From assembly GCA_050250955.1 (NCBI GenBank), contig JBFWNR010000001.1:1178001-1242000 (forward strand): 64,000 nucleotides of DNA, given 5' to 3'. Both the position numbers and the translations under genes were made by a program. The notes beneath the pieces were generated by a model that worked only from the letters and a program-made list of their open reading frames with translations, did not search any database and was not told the origin of the DNA. The DNA is from CAWAYR01 sp050250955 (GTDB lineage: Bacteria; Acidobacteriota; Vicinamibacteria; Vicinamibacterales; UBA2999). This document shows positions 16,190-25,400 of the stretch, one piece after another. Each line of letters opens with the position of its first letter. The first letter of the stretch is position 1.

Positions 16190-17751
16190 GCGGTGGGACG
16201 ACGATCGTCGTCGGCGGCGGCGTCAACGGCCTGGTGGCCGCAACGCTGCTGGCCAGGGCCGGCCGCGCCGTCACGCTCGTCGAACGCCGCCCGACCATCG
16301 GCGGCGCCGCGCTCACCCGCGAGATCGCGCCGGGCTTCCGCGTGCCGGCCCTGGCCCACCAGGTCGGGCCGCTGCGCGCCGACGTGGCCCGCGAGCTGGA
16401 TCTCGCCGCCCACGGCCTCGAGTGGCTGCCCACCGACGTGTGGATGACGGCACTCGACGGCCGCGGTCGGGCGCTGACGCTGTGGCACGACGCCGCCAGG
16501 ACAGCGGCAGCCGTCGCGACGTTCTCGGCCACCGACGCCGCCGCCTGGCCCGGTTTCCTCGCCGCCCGGACCCGGCTGGGCCGGGTCGTCGCCTCGGTGT
16601 TCGGCACCACGCCGCCGTCAATCGACGCGCCGACGGCGCGCGAGCTCTGGGGCCTGCTGCGCACGGCCCGGCAGTTCCGCGCCCTCGGCCGCGACGACGC
16701 CTATCGGCTGCTCCGCTGGGGGCCGATGGCGGTGGCGGACCTGGTCGCCGAGCACGTCGAGACGCCGCTCCTCAGGGCCGCGCTCGCCGCCGACGGGATC
16801 GTCGGCAGCATGCTCGGCCCGTGGTCGGCGGGCAGCGGGCTGCTGTTCCTCCTCCACGCCGCCAACGACGCCGCCGGCGATCCGCGACAGGTCGTGCCGC
16901 GCGGCGGCCCGGGCGCCCTCGCCGATGCCCTGGGACGGGCGGCTGCGGCGGCCGGCGTCCAGCTCGTCACCGACACGCGGGTGGACAGCGTCACCACCGA
17001 CGCGGCTGGCGTCCGCGGCGTGCAGCTGTCCGACGGGCGGCGCCTCGACGCCGCCACGATCGTCTCCGGCATCGACCCGCGCGCCACCTTCGCGCTCTGC
17101 GACCCGATGTCGCTGCCCTCCGAGCTGCGCTGGCGCACCAGCCACTACCGCGCCGTCGGCACGCTCGCCAAGGTGAACCTGGCGCTGTCCTCGCTGCCGG
17201 TCGTGCCGGGTGCCGACCGCGAGCAGCTCATCGGCCGGCTGCGCATCGCACCCGACATCGACTTCATCGAACGGGCCTTCGACCACGTCAAGTACGGCCG
17301 CTTCTCCACCGCCCCGTGGCTGGAGGCGACGATTCCCTCGCTGGCCGACGCATCGCTGGCCCCACCCGGCGCGCACGTGCTGTCGATCTACGCCCAATAC
17401 GTGCCGCCGGTGCTGCGCGAGGGGTCGTGGGACGGGTCGCGCGCCGGCTTGCTGGACACGGTCCTCGACGCCCTCGATCGCGCCATGCCCGGCGTCCGCG
17501 GCATGGTCGTCGCCAGCGAGGTGCTGACCCCGGCAGACTTGGAACGCGACTGGGGCCTCACCGGCGGACACATCCACCACGGCGAGCTGGCGCTCGACCA
17601 GCTCTACGCGATGCGCCCCCTGCTCGGGTGGGGCCAGTACCGCACGCCGATCCGCGGGCTGTGGCTGTGCGGCGCCGGCACCCACCCGGGCCTCGGGTTG
17701 ACCGGCGGATCCGGCGCCAACGCCGCCCGCGAGATCCTGAGACACGGATAG
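16186..17751 (+). CDS. FAD-dependent oxidoreductase, PYROXD2/phytoene desaturase family (second of two)
   Basis: A 521-residue relative of the preceding gene, with FAD-binding motif VVGGGVNGLVAATLLARAG and C-terminal LCGAGTHPGLGLTGGSGAN. Both proteins share landmarks such as FDHVKYGRFS / YDEAKYGRFS and IPSLxDxSLAPPG, so they arose by duplication. Yet they are much diverged in the substrate half, which fits different roles in a complex. The ATG at 16186 overlaps the upstream TGA, so the two are made in fixed proportion. Confidence 0.83.
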   Translation: MSGGTTIVVGGGVNGLVAATLLARAGRAVTLVERRPTIGGAALTREIAPGFRVPALAHQVGPLRADVARELDLAAHGLEWLPTDVWMTALDGRGRALTLWHDAARTAAAVATFSATDAAAWPGFLAARTRLGRVVASVFGTTPPSIDAPTARELWGLLRTARQFRALGRDDAYRLLRWGPMAVADLVAEHVETPLLRAALAADGIVGSMLGPWSAGSGLLFLLHAANDAAGDPRQVVPRGGPGALADALGRAAAAAGVQLVTDTRVDSVTTDAAGVRGVQLSDGRRLDAATIVSGIDPRATFALCDPMSLPSELRWRTSHYRAVGTLAKVNLALSSLPVVPGADREQLIGRLRIAPDIDFIERAFDHVKYGRFSTAPWLEATIPSLADASLAPPGAHVLSIYAQYVPPVLREGSWDGSRAGLLDTVLDALDRAMPGVRGMVVASEVLTPADLERDWGLTGGHIHHGELALDQLYAMRPLLGWGQYRTPIRGLWLCGAGTHPGLGLTGGSGANAAREILRHG

Positions 17752-17833
17752 CGCTCGGCGGGGGCGGAAACGGCCGGACGCGGCCGTCGAACGTCTGAAG
17801 GACCGGTTTCGAGCCGGCTCAGAGGTGGTGCCC

Positions 17834-19549
17834 ATGCGCAATCTGCCCGCCGCCGTCGTCGCGCTGGTACTGCCGGCGACGCTCGTCGCCGCCGTGTCAC
17901 TGGTCCACCCGGCCGCACCCGATCAGGTCACCCCGGCGCGACCGGCGCCAGGCGGTACACCCGCGGCCCAGGGCTCGGCCGTCATTCGCGGCACGGTCGT
18001 GGCGATGGACACCGGTGCGCCGCTGCGCCGGGTGCAGATCCGCGCCTCGAGCGCCACCGCCGACGTCCGCGACGCGCGGGTGACGACCACCGACGATCAG
18101 GGCCGCTTCGAGCTGCGCGAGCTGGCCGCCGGACGCTACGCGATCTTTGCCACCAGGGCCGGCTTCGTCGGCCTGCAGTACGGACAGCGGCGGCCGAACG
18201 AACGCGGTACGCCGGTGGAAGTGGGCGACGGCCAGACCGTCGAGCGGGTGACGATCGCCCTGCCGCGCGGCGGCGTGGTGGCCGGGCGCGTCACCGACGA
18301 GGCCGGTGAGCCGGCCGCCGGCGTGCGGGTCCAGGTGCTGCGCTACATCTTCGCGCCGGGCGGACGCCGCCTGCTGCCGGCGGGCCGCGACGACTTCACC
18401 GACGACCAGGGCAGCTACCGCATCTACGGCCTGCCGCCCGGCGACTACTTCGTCTCGGCGGCCTCCGGGCCGTCGGCGGCGATGATGCCCAACGCCCGTC
18501 TCGCCACCGGCGACAGCGACCAGGGCTTCGCGCCCACCTACTACCCGGGGTCGCCGAGTCCGTCCGACGCCGAGCGCGTGACCGTGGCCGTCGGCCAGGA
18601 GGTGAACGGCATCAGCTTCGGCCTCACGCCGACGCGGCTGTCGCGCATCAGCGGCCGGGTCATCGGCTGGCCGCCGACCGCCGGTGGCGGCTTCGTGATG
18701 GTCACCCCGGAGGACGGCGGGATGGCGATGGGGACGATCACGCCGCCGGGCCAGATCCAGCCGGAGGGCGACTTCGAGGTGCGCGCCGTGCCGCCGGGCC
18801 GCTACGTGCTGCGGGTGATGCCGCGCGGGCCGCGCGACGCCGAGGCCATGGTGGGCCTGGCCACGATCACGGTGGCCGGCACCGACCTGGGCAACGTGAC
18901 CATCGCCATGCAGCCGCCCGGCACCATGCGCGGCCGCATCGAGTTCGAGGGCGGCGTGCCGGCGGGGGTGCGGTCCAACCAGATCCGCCTGATGGTCGTC
19001 CCGTCCGATCAGCGGAGCATGCAGATAGCCATGACCGGGCCGCCGCAGCTCGCCGAGGACTTCACCTTCACGGCGCGCGGCGTGATGAGCGGCGTGTTCG
19101 TCCGGCCCAACGGGCCGCCGGGCTGGCACCTGAAGTCGGTCGTGATCGACGGCGAGGACGTCACCGACACGCCGGTGCCGTTCGGACCCGGCGCCGCGGT
19201 CGACGGCGTACGCGTGCTGCTGACCCAGGTGGTGAGCACGGTGTCGGGGTCGGTGCGCGACGATCGCGGCGCGGTCGTCCTCGACGCCACCGTGGTCGTC
19301 TTTCCCGACGACGAGACGCGCTGGCAGTTCGGGTCGCGGCTCATCCGCACGGTGCGGCCCGACACCGAGGGGCGCTTCGAGTTCGCCGCCCTGCCGCCGT
19401 CGAACGCCTATCGCATCGTCGCGCTGCCGACGATCGAGGACGGCCAGGCCTACGATCCCGAATTCCTCGCCGGCGTGCGCGACCGGGCCGAGCGGCTGTC
19501 GCTCGTGGAGGGCGAGACCAGGGCGGTGGACCTGCGGCTGCGGCAGTAA
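17834..19549 (+). CDS. Secreted carboxypeptidase-regulatory-like protein, tandem copy 1
   Basis: About 571 residues with an N-terminal hydrophobic signal segment. The bulk consists of repeated seven-strand beta-sandwich domains of the carboxypeptidase regulatory/CnaB type: SAVIRGTVVAMDTGAPLRR with DDQGRFELRELAAGRY, then VAGRVTDEAGEPAAG with DDQGSYRIYGLPPGDY, and a last one near residue 460 (VSGSVRDDRGAVVLDAT). There is no peptidase domain or membrane barrel. Such proteins are probably periplasmic or surface-exposed with unknown ligands. AGAGGTGG lies 7 bases before the ATG at 17834; an in-frame GTG is at 17825. Three paralogues lie in a row. Confidence 0.82.
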   Translation: MRNLPAAVVALVLPATLVAAVSLVHPAAPDQVTPARPAPGGTPAAQGSAVIRGTVVAMDTGAPLRRVQIRASSATADVRDARVTTTDDQGRFELRELAAGRYAIFATRAGFVGLQYGQRRPNERGTPVEVGDGQTVERVTIALPRGGVVAGRVTDEAGEPAAGVRVQVLRYIFAPGGRRLLPAGRDDFTDDQGSYRIYGLPPGDYFVSAASGPSAAMMPNARLATGDSDQGFAPTYYPGSPSPSDAERVTVAVGQEVNGISFGLTPTRLSRISGRVIGWPPTAGGGFVMVTPEDGGMAMGTITPPGQIQPEGDFEVRAVPPGRYVLRVMPRGPRDAEAMVGLATITVAGTDLGNVTIAMQPPGTMRGRIEFEGGVPAGVRSNQIRLMVVPSDQRSMQIAMTGPPQLAEDFTFTARGVMSGVFVRPNGPPGWHLKSVVIDGEDVTDTPVPFGPGAAVDGVRVLLTQVVSTVSGSVRDDRGAVVLDATVVVFPDDETRWQFGSRLIRTVRPDTEGRFEFAALPPSNAYRIVALPTIEDGQAYDPEFLAGVRDRAERLSLVEGETRAVDLRLRQ

Positions 19550-19565
19550 GATCCGGGCAGGTCCG

Positions 19566-21332
19566 ATGCCCTTCTGCCGCACAGCCGTGACGGCGGCCAG
19601 CGTCCTGGCCCTGCTCGTCCCGGCGTTCGCCTCGACGTGGGCCGCCCAGCTGCCGCCTCGCGATCCGCGTCCGCTCGCCCCGGGCACGTCGGTCATCCGC
19701 GGGGTCGTCGTCGACGGCGCCAGCGGCGCCCCGATCCGCCGCGCCCAGGTGTCGCTGGTCATCGAAGACCTCGACCGCGAGAGCTCGCGGGTGATGGCGA
19801 CGACGGCCGATGCCTCGGGGCGGTTCGAGTTCACCGGCGTGCCGGCCGCGCGCGTGCAGGTGACAGCCGCGGCGGCCGGGTTCTTCGACTACGACAACGT
19901 CTGGAACGGCGAGCCGGAGGAGCCGCTGTGGCAGCCGATCGCCGCCGGCCAGCACGTCGACGGCGTGCGCATCACGCTGCATCGCGGCGGGGTGGTGGCC
20001 GGCCGCGTGCTCGACGAGTACGGCGAACCGGCGGTCGGCATGGAGGTCGAAGTGCTGCGCCGTGAGCCGGGCGACCAGGGCGGCGGCGTCCGTGTCGCCT
20101 CGACGCCGTTCACCCCGACCACCGACGACACCGGCGCGTTCCGCGTCTGGGGGCTGGCGCCCGGCGACTACGTCGTCGGCGTGCGCCCGAACCGCTTCTC
20201 GGCCGAGACGGCGCGCGACGACGACGGCCACCGCCAGGGCTACGCCTCCACCTACTATCCCGGCACCCCGAACCTGTCCAACGCCCGTGCCGTCCGCGTC
20301 GCGCCGGGGCGCGAGACCGCGGGCGTCTCGTTCTCGCTGGTCACCGTGCCCCTGGCGCGGCTGCGCGGCACGGTGCTGCTGCCGGCGGGGGTGAGCGGCC
20401 GGGCCGTGAACGTCGGCGTCGGGCTGGTGGCGCCGCAGCGGCTCGACGGCTACGTCACCCGCGGCGCCCGCGCCACCGACGACGGCCGCTTCGAGCTGTC
20501 GCGGCTGGCGCCGGGGACCTACCGGGTGTCGGCGCGCTACTTCGGGCAGAGCGGCGTCGAGTACTACGGCGCCACCGAGGTGGCCATCGACGGCGTCGAC
20601 CTCGACGGGGTGTCGATCGCGCTGCGCGCGGGAGCGATCGTGCGCGGCCGCGTCGTCGACGAGACCGGGGCGCCGATCGGCGTGCCGGTGATGGTCAGCC
20701 TGACGCCGGCCGCCGACGGCCCGGCGCCGGTGTCGGCGCCGGCCCGTACCTACTCGGACGGCTCGTTCCGCATCGAGGGTGTGTTCGGCGAGCAGCGGGT
20801 GCGGGCGGTCGAGGCGCGGATGATTCCCGGCGCCGAGGTCCCGGGCATCAACGTCCGCCGGCTGCAGGACGTCACCCCGGCCACCCGCGATCGGACCACC
20901 TGGTGGCTGAAGTCGGTCGCAATGGACGGCCGCGAGGTCACCGACGAGGCGATCGCCGTCGACCCGCGCGGCGCCACGATCGACATCGTGATGACCAACC
21001 AGGTGTCCAGCGTGCGCGGGACCGTCGCCTGGTCCGGCGGGCCGACCGTGCGGCGGCCGGCGGTGGTCGTCTTCGTGGACGACGACTCGCGCTGGGCGCG
21101 GCCGTCACGATTCGTCGGCACCGCCGAGGTCGAGGCCGACGGACGCTACGACGTCCGCGGGCTGCCGGCCGGGCCGCGCTACATGGCCGTGGCCGTCACC
21201 GGCGCCGCCCGGGCGGTGCTGGTCCGTCCGGAGATGCTGCAGGCGCTCAGGCCGCTGGCCACGCCGCTGCGCGTCGATGCCGGCGGCGTGCACGAGCTGC
21301 CACTCACGGCCGTCCCGCGACCGCGGCCGTAA
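19566..21332 (+). CDS. Secreted carboxypeptidase-regulatory-like protein, tandem copy 2
   Basis: A 588-residue paralogue of the flanking genes with a signal peptide (VLALLVPAFASTWAA) and the same chain of beta-sandwich domains: SVIRGVVVDGASGAPIRR, VAGRVLDEYGEPAVGMEVEV, RLRGTVLLPAGV, VRGRVVDETGAPIG and the terminal VRGTVAWSGG. It lacks the YGQRRPxERGTPV segment and the FPDD...RDRAERLSL tail shared by copies 1 and 3, so it is the most diverged of the three. The gap after copy 1 is 16 bases. All three are probably one transcript. Confidence 0.82.
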   Translation: MPFCRTAVTAASVLALLVPAFASTWAAQLPPRDPRPLAPGTSVIRGVVVDGASGAPIRRAQVSLVIEDLDRESSRVMATTADASGRFEFTGVPAARVQVTAAAAGFFDYDNVWNGEPEEPLWQPIAAGQHVDGVRITLHRGGVVAGRVLDEYGEPAVGMEVEVLRREPGDQGGGVRVASTPFTPTTDDTGAFRVWGLAPGDYVVGVRPNRFSAETARDDDGHRQGYASTYYPGTPNLSNARAVRVAPGRETAGVSFSLVTVPLARLRGTVLLPAGVSGRAVNVGVGLVAPQRLDGYVTRGARATDDGRFELSRLAPGTYRVSARYFGQSGVEYYGATEVAIDGVDLDGVSIALRAGAIVRGRVVDETGAPIGVPVMVSLTPAADGPAPVSAPARTYSDGSFRIEGVFGEQRVRAVEARMIPGAEVPGINVRRLQDVTPATRDRTTWWLKSVAMDGREVTDEAIAVDPRGATIDIVMTNQVSSVRGTVAWSGGPTVRRPAVVVFVDDDSRWARPSRFVGTAEVEADGRYDVRGLPAGPRYMAVAVTGAARAVLVRPEMLQALRPLATPLRVDAGGVHELPLTAVPRPRP

Positions 21333-21365
21333 ACGTCGCCGTCGACCCGATCGTAGGACTGAGGT

Positions 21366-23087
21366 ATGCGCGCGTCTCTCATCGTCCTGCCGTTCGTCCT
21401 GGGTGTCGTTGCGCTCGCGGTGCCGACCGACCTGGTTGCCCAGATACCGCGCGGCCCGGGCGGCGCCGCCGGGCAGCGGACCCCGCCGCGGGCGATGCGC
21501 CCCGGTGAGGAGCCGCCGCGCGGCACGGCCGTCCTGCGCGGCTACGTCATCGCCGCCGACACCGGCGCGCCGATCCGTCGCGCCCAGGTGCGGGTGTCGG
21601 CGCCCGACGCGCAGGACACGCGGATGACGATCACCGACGAGCAGGGCCGCTTCGAGTTCACGGAGCTGGTCGGCGGGCACTACAGCGTCACCGCCTCCAA
21701 GGGGGGCTTCGTGACCCTGCAGTATGGCCAGCGGCGCCCGGGGGAACGCGGCACCCCGGTGGACCTGCCGGCCGGCCAGACGCTCGAGAAGGTGGCGATC
21801 GGGCTGCCGCGCGGCAGCGTCATCGCCGGGCGCATCTCCGACGAGTTCGGCGAGCCGCTCACCGGCGCCCAGGTCTCGGTGCTGCGCTTCGCTTACGTGA
21901 ACGGCGCGCGCCAGCTGCGCCCGGCCGGGCAGAGCGACCGCACCGACGACCAGGGCAGCTACCGGGTGTTCGGGTTGCCGCCCGGCGAGTACTACGTCAC
22001 CGCCACGTTGCGCGACGATCGCGGCGGGCCGCGGGCGCGCCTGGACGACGACGTCACAGCCAGCGGCTATGCCCCGACGTTCTACCCGGGCACGACGAGC
22101 GCCGCCGGCGCCCAGCGCGTCACCGTCAACCTCGGCGAGGAGCTGCCCGGCGTGAACTTCGGCCTGACGCTGGTGCCGCTGGCGCGCGTCAGCGGCCGGA
22201 TCCTCGGCCCCGGCGGCCTGACGCCGACCGGCCCGGTGATGGCCATTCCCGACGAGGCGATGCCGCTCGGCGGCGGCAGCGTGCGGACCGGCCAGTCGCG
22301 CGCCGACGGCACGTTCGAGATTCGCGGCCTGGCGCCGGGTCGCTACGTCCTGCAGGTGGGCCGCGGTCGCCGTCCGACCGACGACCTGGTGGGCCGCACG
22401 TCGATCGTCGTCGCCGGCGCCGACGTGGACAACGTCACCATCGCCTTGACGACCGCGGCGGTCGCCACCGGCCGCATCGAATCCGACTCCACCTCGCCAC
22501 CGGCGGTCCGCCCGGGTCAGATGCGACTCTCGGCCGTGTCTGCCGACCCGGTACCGGCAGCGGCGTTCGGCGGTGGGGCCAGCAGCCCGGTAGCGGACGA
22601 CTTCAGCTTCGAGTTGCGTGGGATGGCCGGCCCCGCCTACCTGAGGGTCAGCGCTCCGTCGGGTTGGTATCTCGACCGCATCCTGCTCGACGGCCGCGAC
22701 GTCACCGACACGCCGATTCCATTCGAGCCCGGGATGCGGGTCGCGGGCCTGCGGGTGGTGCTGACCCAATCGGCGTCGGCGATCTCCGGCGCGGTCCGTG
22801 ACGATCGCGGCGCGGCGGTGCTCGACGCCACGGTGGTCGTCTTCCCGGACGACGACGCGCTGTGGCGGCCGCAGTCGCGCTTCATCCGCACCGCCCGCCC
22901 CGACACGTCCGGCCGCTTCGAGTTGAGCGGCCTGCCGCCCTTCGACAGCTACCGCATCGTCGCCGTCCAGGCCCTCGAGGACGGCCAGGCCAACGACCCG
23001 GAGTTCCTCGCCCTGATTCGCGACCGCGCGGAGCGGCTCTCGCTGGCGAGGGGCGAAGCCAAGAACCTGGAGTTGCGCCTGCGTTGA
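21366..23087 (+). CDS. Secreted carboxypeptidase-regulatory-like protein, tandem copy 3
   Basis: A 573-residue protein with a signal peptide (about residues 1-25, ending near LVAQ) and tandem carboxypeptidase-regulatory-like domains. It is clearly closer to copy 1 than to the adjacent copy 2. Both have LQYGQRRPxERGTPV, DDQGSYRxxGLPPGxY and the end block DATVVVFPDD with DPEFLA...RDRAERLSL. Divergence is concentrated in the middle domains. A heptamer-palindrome repeat lies immediately downstream and may end the transcript. Confidence 0.82.
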   Translation: MRASLIVLPFVLGVVALAVPTDLVAQIPRGPGGAAGQRTPPRAMRPGEEPPRGTAVLRGYVIAADTGAPIRRAQVRVSAPDAQDTRMTITDEQGRFEFTELVGGHYSVTASKGGFVTLQYGQRRPGERGTPVDLPAGQTLEKVAIGLPRGSVIAGRISDEFGEPLTGAQVSVLRFAYVNGARQLRPAGQSDRTDDQGSYRVFGLPPGEYYVTATLRDDRGGPRARLDDDVTASGYAPTFYPGTTSAAGAQRVTVNLGEELPGVNFGLTLVPLARVSGRILGPGGLTPTGPVMAIPDEAMPLGGGSVRTGQSRADGTFEIRGLAPGRYVLQVGRGRRPTDDLVGRTSIVVAGADVDNVTIALTTAAVATGRIESDSTSPPAVRPGQMRLSAVSADPVPAAAFGGGASSPVADDFSFELRGMAGPAYLRVSAPSGWYLDRILLDGRDVTDTPIPFEPGMRVAGLRVVLTQSASAISGAVRDDRGAAVLDATVVVFPDDDALWRPQSRFIRTARPDTSGRFELSGLPPFDSYRIVAVQALEDGQANDPEFLALIRDRAERLSLARGEAKNLELRLR

Positions 23088-23104
23088 GAGCGCCTGGCCC
23101 AGGG

Positions 23105-23190
23105 CCTAGCGGCTAGTGGCTAGCGAAATGACGCCCTCTTCGTGCCTGTGTGATCCGCCTAGCCGCTAGTCCCTAGCCGCTAGCCGCTAC
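23105..23190. repeat. Heptamer palindromic element, complete copy between convergent genes
   Basis: Three CTAGCGG-like heptamers (23106-23126) are followed about 30 bases later by five CCGCTAG-like heptamers (23156-23190). The arms can pair to form a long hairpin in the gap between two convergent genes. Related copies are at 29318, 50541 and 56008. Confidence 0.8.
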
Positions 23191-23195
23191 CAGCG

Positions 23196-24167
23196 TCAGA
23201 AGAGATCCCCCCGCCACCACAGCACGTCGGCGGCGTGCAGCGGCGGCATCGGCAGCGTACGATCGCGCAGCGGGCGGATCATCATCACCTCGTCGGTGGG
23301 CCGGCGGGCGGTGACGTCGAGCTGCGGCGGGGTCAGGGTGTGCGGCCACCACGCATCGATGCGCGGCGGGTCGAGCGAGGGCTCGCGCGCCAGCATCACC
23401 TGCAGCATGGCGCCGATGCGGGCGCCCGACGGATCGCGATCGCCGGCCTCCTCGATCGTCCAGCGTCCGTGCGAGATGGTGCAGACCAGGTAGGCCACCG
23501 CCATGTGGCCCTCTTCGGCCACCAGGAACTCGGCCTGGCGGAGGCCGACCGGCGCGAGGCCGGCCAGCAGGCGCCGGCGGGCGAGCGCGTAGCGGATGTA
23601 GTCCTCACTGCGATCGAGCGCGAAGCGCGCCCCGGCGGCGCGGGCCGCGCCGAGGTCGGCGAGGTGGGGAATGTCGCGGTCGTCGCCGGCCCGCACCAGC
23701 ATCGCCGGTGCGCCGCCGCCCTTGACGTCGACGGCCAGCGCCGTCTGCTCGAGCGGCACCGGCACGAACTCCAGCCGCTCGTAGAATGCCGGTCCGATCT
23801 CCGAGAAGAGGAGGACGAACTCGTAGCCCTCGGTGTTGGCGGCATCGACCAGGTGCGCAACCAGCGCCGACGCGGCGCCGCGGCCACGCAGCTCGCGCGG
23901 CGTGAACAGCGCGCCGAGGCCCAGCACCCGGCGAATCCGACCGTCGATGCGGGCCCCGAGGTCGAACCGGGTGGCGCTGGCCAGCGGCCGGGTGCCATCG
24001 AGCAGCACGACCCGTTCGCGATGCGACTGGCCCCAGGCGGTGCGGCGCAGCCCGGCGTCGTAGCGTTGGAAGGCGTCGAAGGACAGGCCCTCTCCCCACA
24101 CCGGGTAGGTCTCGCGCAGGATCTGATCGAGTACGCCGCCGGAGGCGGCGGCCAGGGACAAGGCCAT
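23196..24167 (-). CDS. GNAT-family N-acetyltransferase, two-domain
   Basis: A 323-residue protein with a GNAT acetyl-CoA-binding core at residues 75-145, including the loop ELRGRGAASALVAHLVD (the R/Q-x-x-G-x-G/A motif) and FVLLFSEIGPAFYERLEF. The C-terminal half, residues 160-323, has a second diverged domain, reminiscent of the Eis-like arrangement. Substrate unknown. No neighbour shares the strand, so it is a single-gene unit. Confidence 0.8.
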   Translation of the reverse strand: MALSLAAASGGVLDQILRETYPVWGEGLSFDAFQRYDAGLRRTAWGQSHRERVVLLDGTRPLASATRFDLGARIDGRIRRVLGLGALFTPRELRGRGAASALVAHLVDAANTEGYEFVLLFSEIGPAFYERLEFVPVPLEQTALAVDVKGGGAPAMLVRAGDDRDIPHLADLGAARAAGARFALDRSEDYIRYALARRRLLAGLAPVGLRQAEFLVAEEGHMAVAYLVCTISHGRWTIEEAGDRDPSGARIGAMLQVMLAREPSLDPPRIDAWWPHTLTPPQLDVTARRPTDEVMMIRPLRDRTLPMPPLHAADVLWWRGDLF

Positions 24168-24234
24168 CGGGTTGGATGAGCGATAACGGCCGGCGGCGGC
24201 CGCTGCCGCCAGAAGGTTACTTCACCAGGCCGCG

Positions 24235-24240
24235 TATGAT
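24235..24240 (+). promoter_or_regulatory. -10 hexamer of the D-threonine-aldolase-like gene, leaderless layout
   Basis: TATGAT ends 6 bases before the GTG start at 24247. Confidence 0.5.
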
Positions 24241-24246
24241 CGCCCG

Positions 24247-25386
24247 GTGACCCTCGACGAGTTGCCGACGCCGGCGGTGCTGGTGGAGGCGCCACGCCTG
24301 GCCGCCAACATCGCCCGCATGCAGGCCGCCGCCACCGCCGCCGGCGTCGTCCTGCGCCCGCACGCCAAGACCCACAAGAGCCCGCTGGTCGCGGCCCGGC
24401 AGACGGCCGCCGGCGCCGTCGGCATCTGCTGCGCCAAGCTGGGCGAAGCCGAGGTCTTCGCCGCGCACGGCATCCGCGACATCCGCCTGCCCTACCCGCT
24501 GCAGCCGACGCTGGCGGCGCGGGTCCTGGCCCTGCAGCAGCGGACCCGGCTGTCGTTCATCGTCGACGACCTGGAGGTGGCGCGGGGCTGGTCCGAGGCG
24601 ATGCACGCGGCCGGGCAGCGCGCCGAGGTCCTGGTGAAGGTGGACGTCGGCTTCCATCGCTGCGGCATCGCGCCGGACCCGGCCAGCGCGGTGCCGTTCC
24701 TGCGCGCGGTGGACGCCCTGCCAGGGCTGCGCCTGCTTGGCCTGCTCAGCCACGCCGGCCACACCTACCATGCGCACTCGGAGGCGGAGCTGCGGCAGAT
24801 GGCCGACGACGAACGCGACGCGCTCGCCGCCCTGGCCACGGCGGCGCGCGGCGCCGGACTGGCGACCTTGGAAGTGAGCGCCGGAGCGACGCCCCCGGCC
24901 CGCTTCTCGCTGGCGGCCGCGCCGGGCACGCTCACCGAGTTCCGCCCCGGCAACTACGTCTACCTCGATCGCACGATGGTCGGACTCGGTGCCGCCACGC
25001 GCGACGACTGCGCGCTCACCGTGCTGGCGACGGTGGTGAGCGCGACGGCCGCCGATCGCCTGGTCCTGGACTGCGGCAGCAAGACCCTGGCCGCCGACGC
25101 CGCGCGCGGCTTTGCCGCCGCCGCCGGCCACGGCGAGGTCTACCGGTCGCTGGTGCCGATCGCCGGCGACCAGCCCGATCCGCACTTGCACGTCGAGCGA
25201 CTCTCGGAGGAACATGCCACCGTTCGCGTGCGACCGGGCGGAGCGGCGTTGCGGCCCGGCGATCGCGTCCGCGTGCTGCCCAACCACGCCTGCGTCGTGT
25301 CCAACCTGGCGGACCAGGCGTGGCTCGTCGACGGCGGCCGGGTGGTGGATGCGCTGCCGATCGCGGCGCGCGGCAAGGTGAGTTAG
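24247..25386 (+). CDS. D-threonine aldolase / D-serine dehydratase-like PLP enzyme
   Basis: A 379-residue fold-type III PLP enzyme. The N-terminal alanine-racemase-like barrel carries the Schiff-base lysine Lys41 in RPHAKTHKS. The C-terminal domain ends with His347 and Cys349 in LPNHACVV, the metal-binding pair that distinguishes D-threonine aldolases and eukaryotic-type D-serine dehydratases from racemases. Possible reactions are D-threonine to glycine plus acetaldehyde, or D-serine to pyruvate plus ammonia. Sequence alone does not choose. It starts with GTG 6 bases after a TATGAT hexamer. A microcompartment shell protein gene follows 14 bases later. Confidence 0.85.
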   Translation: MTLDELPTPAVLVEAPRLAANIARMQAAATAAGVVLRPHAKTHKSPLVAARQTAAGAVGICCAKLGEAEVFAAHGIRDIRLPYPLQPTLAARVLALQQRTRLSFIVDDLEVARGWSEAMHAAGQRAEVLVKVDVGFHRCGIAPDPASAVPFLRAVDALPGLRLLGLLSHAGHTYHAHSEAELRQMADDERDALAALATAARGAGLATLEVSAGATPPARFSLAAAPGTLTEFRPGNYVYLDRTMVGLGAATRDDCALTVLATVVSATAADRLVLDCGSKTLAADAARGFAAAAGHGEVYRSLVPIAGDQPDPHLHVERLSEEHATVRVRPGGAALRPGDRVRVLPNHACVVSNLADQAWLVDGGRVVDALPIAARGKVS

Positions 25387-25400
25387 GACGGCGACCAGGC

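Noticed and set aside
14612..17751. Carotenoid (phytoene) desaturase pair
   Set aside because: The fold is shared, but no phytoene synthase or other carotenoid gene is nearby and the proteins look like PYROXD2-type enzymes.
23105..23190. Possible CRISPR array from repeated heptamers
   Set aside because: Units are 7 bases with no spacers and form inverted arms. No cas gene is present.
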